DNA of 39,320 nucleotides from an uncultured Flavobacteriaceae bacterium (GTDB taxonomy: Bacteria; Bacteroidota; Bacteroidia; Flavobacteriales; Flavobacteriaceae): positions 1 through 39,320 of the forward strand of contig CAJIZJ010000049.1 of the NCBI GenBank assembly GCA_905181825.1, in the 5' to 3' direction. Below the pieces are notes generated by a model. That model was not told where the DNA came from. It made no database searches and worked only from the letters and a program-made list of their open reading frames with translations. Shown here piece by piece: positions 9,508 through 17,232 of this stretch. Each line of letters opens with the position of its first letter. Position 1 is the stretch's first letter. The position numbers were made by a program, and so were the translations under genes.

Positions 9508-9515
9508 CAAATATA
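9508..9515 (-). promoter_or_regulatory. -7 box for rplS
   Basis: TATATTTG on the minus strand, 72 nt before the rplS ATG and about 5 nt before the leader hairpin. A TTG lies 15 bp upstream, closer than the usual 19-21. Confidence 0.5.
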
Positions 9516-9573
9516 AGTAAAAAGTAAAAACAAGAAACTTTATTGAGCTAAAAGTTTTATTTAACTCTAAATA

Positions 9574-10251
9574 TTAGTCGTTTAACAAGTCAGGTCTTCG
9601 TTTTTTTGTGTGTTCATAAGCTTGTTCTTCACGCCATTTCTCAATCTTTGGAAAGTTACCGCTTACTAAAACTTCAGGTACCGACCATCCTTTGTAGTCT
9701 CTTGGTCGTGTATATATAGGGGGCGCTAATAACCCATCTTGAAACGAATCGGTCAAAGCTGATGTTTCGTTTCCTAACACTCCAGGAATAAGTCGTATGA
9801 CTGCGTCACACAGAACAGCAGCTCCTAGTTCTCCACCCGAAAGCACGTAATCTCCAATCGAAATTTCTTTGGTAATAAACTGATCTCGTACACGCTGGTC
9901 CACTCCCTTATAGTGTCCGCATAGGATGATTAAATCACCCTTCATTGAAAGTTGGTTAGCGATACTTTGATTTAGAGTTTGACCATCTGGAGTCATGTAA
10001 ATAACTTCATCATAGTCCCGTTCTTCTTTTAATTTAGAGATACATTTGTCTATGGGCTCTATCATCATAACCATTCCTGCACCCCCTCCAAATTGTGTAT
10101 CATCAATTGACTTATAATTATCAGATGTATAATCACGCAAGTTATGAAAGTGTATGCTCACAAGACCAGCTTCTATTGCTCGCTTCAGTATGGAGGCCTC
10201 AAAAGGGCTCTTAATTAGTTCTGGTAGTACAGTGATAATATCTATGCGCAT
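9574..10251 (-). CDS. trmD: tRNA (guanine-N1)-methyltransferase TrmD
   Basis: Methylates N1 of G37 in tRNAs with SAM, which prevents +1 frameshifting. This 225-aa SPOUT enzyme shows the family signatures [36 protein letters not shown], and the trefoil-knot SAM site [16 protein letters not shown], followed by [17 protein letters not shown] with the catalytic Asp region. Length is normal. A TATATTTG box lies 17 nt upstream of the ATG. rplS follows after 138 nt with its own promoter. The gene looks complete. Confidence 0.97.
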   Translation of the reverse strand: MRIDIITVLPELIKSPFEASILKRAIEAGLVSIHFHNLRDYTSDNYKSIDDTQFGGGAGMVMMIEPIDKCISKLKEERDYDEVIYMTPDGQTLNQSIANQLSMKGDLIILCGHYKGVDQRVRDQFITKEISIGDYVLSGGELGAAVLCDAVIRLIPGVLGNETSALTDSFQDGLLAPPIYTRPRDYKGWSVPEVLVSGNFPKIEKWREEQAYEHTKKRRPDLLND

Positions 10252-10268
10252 CTGCTAAGTTTGATACG

Positions 10269-10276
10269 CAAATATA
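10269..10276 (-). promoter_or_regulatory. -7 box for trmD
   Basis: TATATTTG on the minus strand in the 39-nt gap after the GAPDH gene, 17 nt before the trmD ATG, predicting a ~12-nt leader. No -33 match. Confidence 0.45.
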
Positions 10277-10290
10277 ATAAATTGTAAACG

Positions 10291-11739
10291 TTAATAATAG
10301 GTGAACCGCCTTACTTTGGCAATGTATTTTGCTAATCGTATGACTTGGTGGCTATAGCCAAATTCATTATCATACCATATATAGAGAATAATGTTTTTTC
10401 CATCAGATCTTACAATTGTAGCTTTACTGTCATAAATTGCAGGTGCCGTACACCCCACAATATCACTCGACACAAGTTCATCGCTTAATTCATATTTTAT
10501 TTGTTCGACTAAATTCCCTGTTAGTGCAGCTGTTTTTATAACATCATTTAATTTTTTTAGTGTTGCTGGTTTTTTTATTTCTAAGTTTAAAATGGCTAGA
10601 CTTCCATTTGGAACAGGTACCCTAATTGCGTTTGAAGTTAGTTTGTCTTTTAGGGATGGCAGTGCTTTGCTTACGGCTTTCCCTGCACCCGTTTCCGTGA
10701 TGACCATGTTGAGTGCTGCAGCACGTCCTCTTCTATATTTTGAATGCATATTATCCACTAAGTTTTGGTCATTTGTGTAAGCGTGAATTGTTTCTAGATG
10801 TCCTTTAACAACTTCAAAAGTATCCTCAATAACTTTCAAAATGGGGGTAATAGCATTGGTAGTGCAGGAGGCTGCAGAAAAGATGTCATTAACATCCGGG
10901 GAGTGTTCTAAATGATTTACACCATGTACAATATTTGGAACCTCTTTTCCAGGTGCGGTTAATAATACTTTTTGGCTTCCTTTTGCAGTAAGGTGTCTTT
11001 TGAGCGCTTTTTCGTCTCTAAATGCTCCTGTATTGTCTATAATCAGTGCTTCATTTATGTCATAGGTTGTATAATCGATGTCTTCAGGTTTTGAAGCAGA
11101 TATAATATAAACAGTCATGCCATTTATAATCAATGCTTGAAGGTTTGTATCTACGCTAACGGTACCTGAGAAATCACCATGAATAGAGTCACTTCGTAAC
11201 AGGGCAGCTCTTTTTTCTAAAGTTTCGGAGTTCAATTTGTTACGGGTTACTATGGCTCTAAGTCTTAATTGACTGCCACTGCCAGACTTGCCCATTAATT
11301 CGCGGGCAACTAATCGGCCGATGCGACCAAATCCATACAAGACAACGTCTCTAGGTTTAATTTTAGATTGCTGCTTAGCTTCTTTTAACTTATTTGATAA
11401 AAATGAAAACGCAGTACTATCAGAATGTTCTTCTGTGAGGTATTCAAATGTTAGTTTTCCAACATCTAATTTAGAAGTAGGTAAATTTAATAGTTTAATA
11501 GCTTTAGCCATTTCTACAGAATCAAAAATAGAGATAGGTTTATTTACAAATTCACCAGCATAGGCGTGGAGCTTGAGTATCTGACTGACACTTTGATCCA
11601 TTAATTGATTTCTAAATAAAACCAATTCAATAGAGTGGTCATACCATAGGTCACTGATAATTTTAATAAATTCTACGGCCGCTTTTCTGCGGTCAGATTG
11701 GAATGAGATTTCGGAATCGTAGGTAGCTTTTAAAGGCAT
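10291..11739 (-). CDS. Glyceraldehyde-3-phosphate dehydrogenase, long form
   Basis: Interconverts glyceraldehyde-3-phosphate and 1,3-bisphosphoglycerate with NAD(P). The GAPDH core begins near residue 131 with the Rossmann motif DVVLYGFGRIGRLVARELMG. The catalytic Cys292 lies in SAASCTTNAITP and His319 in ETIHAYTNDQN; the C-terminal WYDNEFGYSHQVIRL is present. Ahead of the core is a ~130-aa mostly helical extension absent from the classic ~335-aa enzyme, so the protein is 482 aa. Long GAPDHs of this kind are known in Bacteroidota and some proteobacteria; whether it serves glycolysis or gluconeogenesis, and whether it uses NAD or NADP, is not clear from sequence. A -7 box lies ~26 nt upstream. 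Confidence 0.93.
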   Translation of the reverse strand: MPLKATYDSEISFQSDRRKAAVEFIKIISDLWYDHSIELVLFRNQLMDQSVSQILKLHAYAGEFVNKPISIFDSVEMAKAIKLLNLPTSKLDVGKLTFEYLTEEHSDSTAFSFLSNKLKEAKQQSKIKPRDVVLYGFGRIGRLVARELMGKSGSGSQLRLRAIVTRNKLNSETLEKRAALLRSDSIHGDFSGTVSVDTNLQALIINGMTVYIISASKPEDIDYTTYDINEALIIDNTGAFRDEKALKRHLTAKGSQKVLLTAPGKEVPNIVHGVNHLEHSPDVNDIFSAASCTTNAITPILKVIEDTFEVVKGHLETIHAYTNDQNLVDNMHSKYRRGRAAALNMVITETGAGKAVSKALPSLKDKLTSNAIRVPVPNGSLAILNLEIKKPATLKKLNDVIKTAALTGNLVEQIKYELSDELVSSDIVGCTAPAIYDSKATIVRSDGKNIILYIWYDNEFGYSHQVIRLAKYIAKVRRFTYY

Positions 11740-11765
11740 TAGGTTTGAGTTTTAAATGAGTAATG

Positions 11766-11773
11766 CAAAAGTA
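11766..11773 (-). promoter_or_regulatory. -7 box for the GAPDH gene
   Basis: TACTTTTG on the minus strand, 26 nt before the GAPDH ATG. No good -33 element. Confidence 0.4.
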
Positions 11774-11867
11774 AGTCTTCTCAAACGTTTTCGTAACTTT
11801 TTTTAATAAAAAATATTGGATACTAGAAACAGCTATTACATTGGTTAAAAAGCAGTATACGAGCTAT

Positions 11868-13265
11868 TTATCTGAATCGATAGACTACTTTTTCACCATT
11901 TTTTTTGACAATAGATAATCTTAGTACTTTATTAGAATATTTCTCTAGTGCTCGCTGAGCGTCGTTGATTGAGTTTATCTTAATGTCATTGATTTCCGTT
12001 ACAAAACTACCCTCAAATATCCCATCAGCTTCCCAATCTTTTTTATGTATTTTTGACAGTGAAAACACTTCTAGCCCATAGTCCAAATTAACGTCTTCTA
12101 GTGTTTCCTTGCTAGGTTGTTTTAAAGCGCCGATTACGGGTATCTGAATGGTCATTCGCTTTTCTAATGTGACCGTTAATTTTTTTTGTTCCCCATCTCT
12201 TAAAATCAAAACCTCTACTGAGTCATTTGGGTTTTTAGTATTCAAAAATCCTTTCAAATCTGAGAATTTAGAAATTGTTACACCATCAATATATTGGATA
12301 ATATCTCCTTTTTTAATACCAGCCTTTTCTGCACCACTCCCTTTTTGAATGTCTTCAATAAAAAAACCTTTGGTTTCATTGACACCAAATTCTTTCGAGT
12401 TTTTACTGTTTAATTCTCCTCCAATAACGCCTAAAATACCATTTTGTACATTCCCAAATTCCATCAAATCTTCAATGACTTTTCTTGCAATATTACTTGG
12501 TACAGCAAAAGAGTAGCCTATATAAGATCCTGTTTGAGATGAAATCGCAGTATTTATACCAATGAGTTCTCCATTTGTGTTCACCAGTGCACCTCCAGAA
12601 TTTCCTGGGTTTACCGCGGCATCTGTTTGAATAAATGACTGTGTATTTTGACCTGATAAATCTCTTGATTTTGCACTAATAATGCCAGCAGTTACTGTAG
12701 ATGTCAAATTAAATGGATTGCCTACTGCTAGAACCCATTCTCCAACTTTGGCGTTATTACTATCTCCAAATATTGAATAACTTAATGGTTCTAGAGTATC
12801 AATTTTAAGTAGTGCAATGTCAGTATTAGTATCGGCGCCAATTAATTCAGCATTGTAGGTTTTGTTATTATTGGTAGTAATTTCTATTGTTTGCGCTCCC
12901 TCAATCACATGATTGTTAGTCACTATATATCCATCAGGGGAAATGATAACTCCAGATCCAGTTCCTATCTGTGCTCGCTGTTGTGGTCTTCCAAAAATTA
13001 AATCTTCAAAACTGGTATACCCTTTGCTAAGTGTAGTGTTTTTCACATGTACCACCGCTGGTAAAGTTTTTTCAGCAGCCGTGATGAAATTTATGTTTTC
13101 TGACAATGAATTTACTGGGGTCGTTGCAACAGAAACTGATGAGGTGAGTGCTTTGGTTTCAACTAGTTTATCAGTATCGTTTGCTTCAAAAAACAACTTA
13201 TATGAAGTGAGCGTTATCACCCCACCTAAAGTAGAAATCAATATTAATGTCACGATTTTTTTCAT
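11868..13265 (-). CDS. Deg/HtrA-type periplasmic serine protease
   Basis: A 465-aa protease and chaperone of the cell envelope. An N-terminal signal or anchor segment (MKKIVTLILISTLGGVITLT) is followed by a trypsin-like domain with the triad His119 (VTNNHVIEGA), Asp149 (NTDIALLKI) and Ser223 (NPGNSGGALVN). Two PDZ domains follow, PDZ1 about 265-360 (KGFFIEDIQKGSGAEKAGI) and a diverged PDZ2 about 390-465 (EADGIFEGSFVTEINDIKI). It degrades misfolded periplasmic proteins. Everything needed for activity is present. It is transcribed divergently from dapF and ends 128 nt before the GAPDH gene start. DegP/DegQ subtype is not distinguishable here, so no symbol is given. Confidence 0.94.
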   Translation of the reverse strand: MKKIVTLILISTLGGVITLTSYKLFFEANDTDKLVETKALTSSVSVATTPVNSLSENINFITAAEKTLPAVVHVKNTTLSKGYTSFEDLIFGRPQQRAQIGTGSGVIISPDGYIVTNNHVIEGAQTIEITTNNNKTYNAELIGADTNTDIALLKIDTLEPLSYSIFGDSNNAKVGEWVLAVGNPFNLTSTVTAGIISAKSRDLSGQNTQSFIQTDAAVNPGNSGGALVNTNGELIGINTAISSQTGSYIGYSFAVPSNIARKVIEDLMEFGNVQNGILGVIGGELNSKNSKEFGVNETKGFFIEDIQKGSGAEKAGIKKGDIIQYIDGVTISKFSDLKGFLNTKNPNDSVEVLILRDGEQKKLTVTLEKRMTIQIPVIGALKQPSKETLEDVNLDYGLEVFSLSKIHKKDWEADGIFEGSFVTEINDIKINSINDAQRALEKYSNKVLRLSIVKKNGEKVVYRFR

Positions 13266-13372
13266 AGTCTTATTTTTAATTCATTAACTCTAACATTAAA
13301 ATTAGTTTTTTATTCAATCTATAAATCAACTTTAACGACCTTTTAACAGCTCAGTTTAACGTTTAATATTGC

Positions 13373-13380
13373 TATATTTG
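13373..13380 (+). promoter_or_regulatory. -7 box for dapF, close to the start codon
   Basis: TATATTTG ends 8 nt before the dapF ATG, so the predicted 5' leader is only about 0-4 nt (or ~7 nt if the second ATG is used). No -33 match at the usual distance. Confidence 0.45.
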
Positions 13381-13388
13381 CTTTAGTT

Positions 13389-14168
13389 ATGATGCAAACA
13401 TTTTATAAATATCAAGGGACTGGTAACGATTTTATTATGATTGACAACAGATTGTCTGTTTTTGATACTAATAATACGTCACTAATAGCTCATTTATGTG
13501 ATCGCCGTATTGGGGTCGGAGCTGATGGACTAATTGTTTTGGAGTCTGTCTCCAACTATGATTTTAAAATGGTTTATTTTAATGCAGATGGAAACGAAAG
13601 TACCATGTGCGGAAATGGTGGTCGTTGTATTGTTGCGTTTGCTAATTTCTTGGGAATTATTAAGAGTGATACACTTTTTCTGGCGATAGATGGGCCTCAT
13701 TATGCAGCCTTTGATGACGGGTATGTGGAGATTAAAATGCAAGACGTTTTAAGTATTTCTTCAAACGAAGATCATTTTATTCTTGATACAGGCTCTCCAC
13801 ATTATGTTTCAATAAAATCAAATTTAGAAGAGTTGGATATGGCATTTGAAGGAGCTTTAGTTAGGAATAGCAAGTCTTTCAAATTAACTGGAATCAATGT
13901 AAATTTTGCAAAAAAAATAAATAATGATACGTTTGCTATTCGCACTTATGAGCGAGGGGTAGAAGCAGAGACTTTATCTTGTGGTACAGGCGCAACTGCT
14001 GTTGCTATAGCTATGTTTCATTCGGGTCAATCAACATCAAATGTGATGAACCTAAAAACATTAGGTGGTGAGTTAGTTATTAGATTTGAAGCCCAATCCT
14101 CTTCCTATTCTAATGTGTGGCTTTGCGGTCCTGCTCTTCAAGTTTTTAAAGGGACGCTAGAATGGTAG
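13389..14168 (+). CDS. dapF: Diaminopimelate epimerase
   Basis: Converts LL- to meso-diaminopimelate, the precursor of lysine and of the peptidoglycan cross-link. The 259-aa protein has FYKYQGTGNDFIMIDNR at the start, Cys74 in MCGNGGRC and Cys198 in ETLSCGTGATA, the two catalytic cysteines of this PLP-independent racemase fold. A second in-frame ATG directly follows the first, so the start may be one codon later. It heads a plus-strand operon: the acetyltransferase gene overlaps its last 7 nt and mltG overlaps that gene, linking precursor supply with glycan processing. Confidence 0.97.
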   Translation: MMQTFYKYQGTGNDFIMIDNRLSVFDTNNTSLIAHLCDRRIGVGADGLIVLESVSNYDFKMVYFNADGNESTMCGNGGRCIVAFANFLGIIKSDTLFLAIDGPHYAAFDDGYVEIKMQDVLSISSNEDHFILDTGSPHYVSIKSNLEELDMAFEGALVRNSKSFKLTGINVNFAKKINNDTFAIRTYERGVEAETLSCGTGATAVAIAMFHSGQSTSNVMNLKTLGGELVIRFEAQSSSYSNVWLCGPALQVFKGTLEW

Positions 14169-14689
14169 CTTTGCAGGGAAATCTCATTAATCTACGAGTT
14201 CTTAATCTTGAAGATTTAACTTTTTTATATTCATTAGAAAATAATAAGTCCTTGTGGGAGCTAAGTCAAACCCATATGCCTTTTTCTAAACAAGTCCTTC
14301 AAGCTTATTTGGCAACTGCTCACAAAGATATTAAAGAATTAAAGCAGCTAAGGTTGATGATTACTTCCAAAACAAATGAGCCTCTTGGTTTCATTGATCT
14401 TTTTGATTTTGATGCTCGTAATAAACGAGCAGGTGTTAGTATTGTATTAATTGATAAACATCGTCAAAAAGGGTATGGGAAAGATGCTTTAAATTTGTTG
14501 GTCAATTACAGTTTTACTGAATTACACCTGCATCAGTTGTATAGCAATGTTTTAGAAGGTAATATGGCTAGCCTCCATTTATTTAAATCAGTTGGATTTG
14601 AAGAAGTTGGAATCAAGAAGGACTGGAGACTTTATGAAGGACACTATAAAAACGAATATTTATTTCAATTAATTAACCATGTACTTTAA
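14162..14689 (+). CDS. GNAT family N-acetyltransferase (RimJ/RimL-like)
   Basis: A 175-aa acetyl-CoA-dependent acyltransferase. The start resembles the RimJ/RimL class (LRVLNLEDLTFLYSLENN); the acetyl-CoA pyrophosphate loop is seen as RQKGYGKDAL and the C-terminal SLHLFKSVGFEEVGIKK is typical. These enzymes acetylate protein N-termini or small amines; the substrate here is unknown. It overlaps dapF by 7 nt and mltG by 11 nt, so it is translationally coupled to both, which might hint at a cell-wall or regulatory role, though no specific link can be shown. Confidence 0.9.
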   Translation: MVALQGNLINLRVLNLEDLTFLYSLENNKSLWELSQTHMPFSKQVLQAYLATAHKDIKELKQLRLMITSKTNEPLGFIDLFDFDARNKRAGVSIVLIDKHRQKGYGKDALNLLVNYSFTELHLHQLYSNVLEGNMASLHLFKSVGFEEVGIKKDWRLYEGHYKNEYLFQLINHVL

Positions 14690-15722
14690 AAAAATAGCAA
14701 TCGCCATCGTATTAATCGGTTTAGCAGGGGCCGGGATTTTTTCCTACTATATATATTCAGTTATGTTAGTACCCAATACTAACTTTAATTCTAAGGAAGC
14801 TTATATTTTTATAGCTTCAAATGCCAGTTTTTCAGATGTAAAAGCTGATTTGGAGCCTTTATTAAAGGATATTGAATCCTTTGAGGTCTTAGCCAGCCAG
14901 AAAAAATATATAAATAATATCAAAGCGGGACGTTTCCTTATTTCTAAAGGGATGACTAACAATGATATTATTAACTCCATAAGAAGTCGAAATTTACCTA
15001 TTAAAATAGCGTTTAATAATCAGCACTCTCTTGCGGATTTAGCGAATAGAATATCGGCTCAAATTGAAGCAAATAGCACCGATTTGATTGCTGCTTTTTC
15101 GGACTCAGGTTTTTTAGAATCTAATGGCTTTACAAATGACAATGCACTGGCAATGTATTTACCTAATAGTTACGAGTTTTTCTGGAACACTTCTGCTATA
15201 ACCTTTCGGTCTCGTATGTTAAAGGAGTACAATCGTTTCTGGAACGATAAGAGATTAAATAGGGCTAAATCAATTGATCTTTCGCCATTGGAAGTGATGT
15301 CTTTAGCAGCCATTGTTCATGAAGAATCGAAGCAGGCTTCTGAACAAGATCGTATTGCAGGCGTTTATTTAAACCGCTTAAAGGATGGGTGGCCACTACA
15401 AGCAGATCCAACGCTTAAGTTTGCAGCTTATCAGTTACCCTCATACAGAAATAAGATTATTAAACGAGTCTTAAACATACACAAATCTATTGTGTCGCCG
15501 TACAATACTTACATGTATAAGGGATTACCCCCTGGGTTAATCTCAATGCCAGATCTGTCAGCTGTAGAAGCAGTATTAAACTACGAAACTCATTCCTATT
15601 ATTACTTTGCTGCAAATCCTGAAAAGCCAGGATTTCATAGATTTGCTAAAACGTTAAGAGGTCATAATACAAATGCTAAAGCCTATCAATCTTACTTAAA
15701 TCGTAAGGGAATCAAAAAATAG
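14679..15722 (+). CDS. mltG: Endolytic murein transglycosylase MltG
   Basis: An inner-membrane enzyme that cuts nascent glycan strands and limits their length. The 347-aa protein has one N-terminal transmembrane helix (about residues 5-27) and a periplasmic YceG-like domain. The catalytic segment IVHEESKQASEQDRIAGVYLNRL spans about 212-234 (split here only for reading); Glu216 aligns with the family's conserved acidic residue. QADPTLKFA and the C-terminal PEKPGFHRFAKT are also characteristic. Its start lies within the end of the acetyltransferase gene (11-nt overlap), completing the dapF operon. Confidence 0.95.
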   Translation: MYFKKIAIAIVLIGLAGAGIFSYYIYSVMLVPNTNFNSKEAYIFIASNASFSDVKADLEPLLKDIESFEVLASQKKYINNIKAGRFLISKGMTNNDIINSIRSRNLPIKIAFNNQHSLADLANRISAQIEANSTDLIAAFSDSGFLESNGFTNDNALAMYLPNSYEFFWNTSAITFRSRMLKEYNRFWNDKRLNRAKSIDLSPLEVMSLAAIVHEESKQASEQDRIAGVYLNRLKDGWPLQADPTLKFAAYQLPSYRNKIIKRVLNIHKSIVSPYNTYMYKGLPPGLISMPDLSAVEAVLNYETHSYYYFAANPEKPGFHRFAKTLRGHNTNAKAYQSYLNRKGIKK

Positions 15723-15749
15723 AATAAAACCCTGTATATCAAGTAATTA

Positions 15750-15767
15750 TATATTTGCTTATATTTG
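15750..15767 (+). promoter_or_regulatory. Two tandem -7 boxes ahead of the lysozyme-like gene
   Basis: TATATTTG occurs twice, at 15750-15757 and 15760-15767, exactly 10 bp apart, in the 86-nt gap after mltG. Either gives a 5' leader of about 37-47 nt. No TTTG lies 19-21 bp upstream of either. Confidence 0.5.
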
Positions 15768-15808
15768 CACTGTTTTAATTTTACCTTTGACTTTTAAACT
15801 GAGCATCA

Positions 15809-16453
15809 ATGATTTCTAAACGCACCTTTTACTGTTCTATTTTGATAACTGCTAGCTTTGGTTTATTTGTAGCATTTTCTCCAAGCTCAAATTTAAACTT
15901 TCATCAGGCCGATATAGTCTCTGAAAGCTTGAATTATAATTTTGTAGTTAAAGATTTTACCAACCCAAATGAAAATAAAGGTTTTCCCTTTTTAGAGAAT
16001 TCTTATTTGGCTTTTAAAGAAGCTTTGGCATTCAAAGAATCCCAGGGGAAATATAACTCTGTTAATACACTAGGTTATTTGGGTAAATTTCAATTTGGAG
16101 TCTCTACATTAGAACTACTCGGGATTTACAACCCTGAGGGTTTTCTAACAAACCCACCACTACAAGAAAAAGCATTTTTAGCGAACACAAGACGAAATAA
16201 ATGGGTCTTGAGACGTGACATAAAACGTTTTGTAGGAAAAAAAATAAATGGTACAGAGGTTACTGAATCTGGTATACTTGCTTCAGCTCATTTGGCCGGA
16301 CCAGGAAATGTTAAACGCTATTTAAGAAGTTTTGGTGCAGTAGGTTTTACAGATGCCTATGGAACAGGGATTCCTTATTACATGCGTAAGTTTTCAGGTT
16401 TTGACACTTCTTTTGTAACCCCTCATAAAAAGCCAAACCCCAACCTCCTTTAA
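15809..16453 (+). CDS. Exported lysozyme-fold (transglycosylase-like) protein
   Basis: A 214-aa protein with an N-terminal signal or anchor segment (about residues 5-24). The central region AFKESQGKYNSVNTLGYLGK followed by FQFGVSTL resembles the start of a lytic-transglycosylase/lysozyme fold: a conserved Glu in KESQG, then an aromatic Gly-rich GYLGKFQFG. ASAHLAGPGNVKRYL matches the second half of that fold. The ending MRKFSGFD and a Pro/Asn-rich tail follow. Similar flavobacterial proteins are often named peptidoglycan-binding; I infer a role in cell-wall turnover, which fits its position after dapF and mltG. Catalytic activity is not certain. Its stop codon shares TTAA with that of the convergent methyltransferase gene. 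Confidence 0.75.
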   Translation: MISKRTFYCSILITASFGLFVAFSPSSNLNFHQADIVSESLNYNFVVKDFTNPNENKGFPFLENSYLAFKEALAFKESQGKYNSVNTLGYLGKFQFGVSTLELLGIYNPEGFLTNPPLQEKAFLANTRRNKWVLRRDIKRFVGKKINGTEVTESGILASAHLAGPGNVKRYLRSFGAVGFTDAYGTGIPYYMRKFSGFDTSFVTPHKKPNPNLL

Positions 16454-17157
16454 TCTTTGTGAATAATAAAAATCGCAGGACGCTTGTGGAAATCTAGTTT
16501 TGTATGTTTCCATTGCTTAGCAGTTTGTGTTTTGATGTATTCTGTGGATAAGGTAAGATCACAAGCCACGCAGATTAAGGTGTCTGTGTGTAAGGTGTTA
16601 TGGAGGTCTTCTAAAATACTATTATTTCTGTAAGGGGTTTCAATAAATAACTGAGATTGATTTTCATCAAATGACCGTCTTTCGAGTTGTTTAATTTTTG
16701 TTTTACGCTCGCCTTTTTCAATAGGCAAGTATCCATTAAAAGCAAAATTTTGTCCATTCATTCCGGAGCTCATCATTGCTAATAAAATTGAAGAGGGGCC
16801 CACTAAAGGAATTACTTTAAGGTTTTTCTTGTGTGCAATTTTCACAACATCGGCACCAGGATCTGCCACACCAGGACAACCAGCATCCGAAAGAAGACCG
16901 ACATTTTGGCCCTCTAAACAAGCTTCTAAAAAAGAAGGAATTTCTAAAGGGTCAGTAAACTTATTTAAACTAAATAGTGTTAGACTTGCTTGCGATTTTC
17001 CAGAGCTAACAGATTTGATGAATTTACGTGCTGACTTTTCATTTTCTACAATATAGACATCAATACTTTCGATGATCTTTTTAATAGAAATTGGGAGTAT
17101 TTCTAAAGGAGCATTGTCTCCTAAGCCTGTTGGAATTAAGTATAGTTTACCAGTCAT
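16450..17157 (-). CDS. SAM-dependent methyltransferase, tetrapyrrole methylase family (RsmI-like)
   Basis: A 235-aa protein of the tetrapyrrole methylase fold, closest in pattern to RsmI, which 2'-O-methylates C1402 of 16S rRNA. Visible motifs: LYLIPTGLGDNAP at the N-terminus, the SAM-binding GLLSDAGCPGVADPG, VPLVGPSSIL-like VIPLVGPSSILLAMM, FNGYLP and LFIETPYRNN. Bacteroidota often carry both a true RsmI and a shorter paralogue like this one, so the exact rRNA target is uncertain. It lies 75 nt after dnaA on the same strand. Those 25 codons are open and in frame with both genes, with only the dnaA stop separating them. Confidence 0.85.
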   Translation of the reverse strand: MTGKLYLIPTGLGDNAPLEILPISIKKIIESIDVYIVENEKSARKFIKSVSSGKSQASLTLFSLNKFTDPLEIPSFLEACLEGQNVGLLSDAGCPGVADPGADVVKIAHKKNLKVIPLVGPSSILLAMMSSGMNGQNFAFNGYLPIEKGERKTKIKQLERRSFDENQSQLFIETPYRNNSILEDLHNTLHTDTLICVACDLTLSTEYIKTQTAKQWKHTKLDFHKRPAIFIIHKD

Positions 17158-17232
17158 TCTTATAGGATTGTTAGTTAGGGGAATAAGTGTTTTTAATGGT
17201 AATACAGCAACTAATCTTTCGTGTAGCAGACG

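Noticed and set aside
16543-16551. Perfect DnaA box (TGTGGATAA) close to dnaA, suggesting an origin
   Set aside because: It is a single box inside the methyltransferase coding sequence. The regions flanking dnaA have no box cluster and no clear unwinding element beyond general AT-richness.
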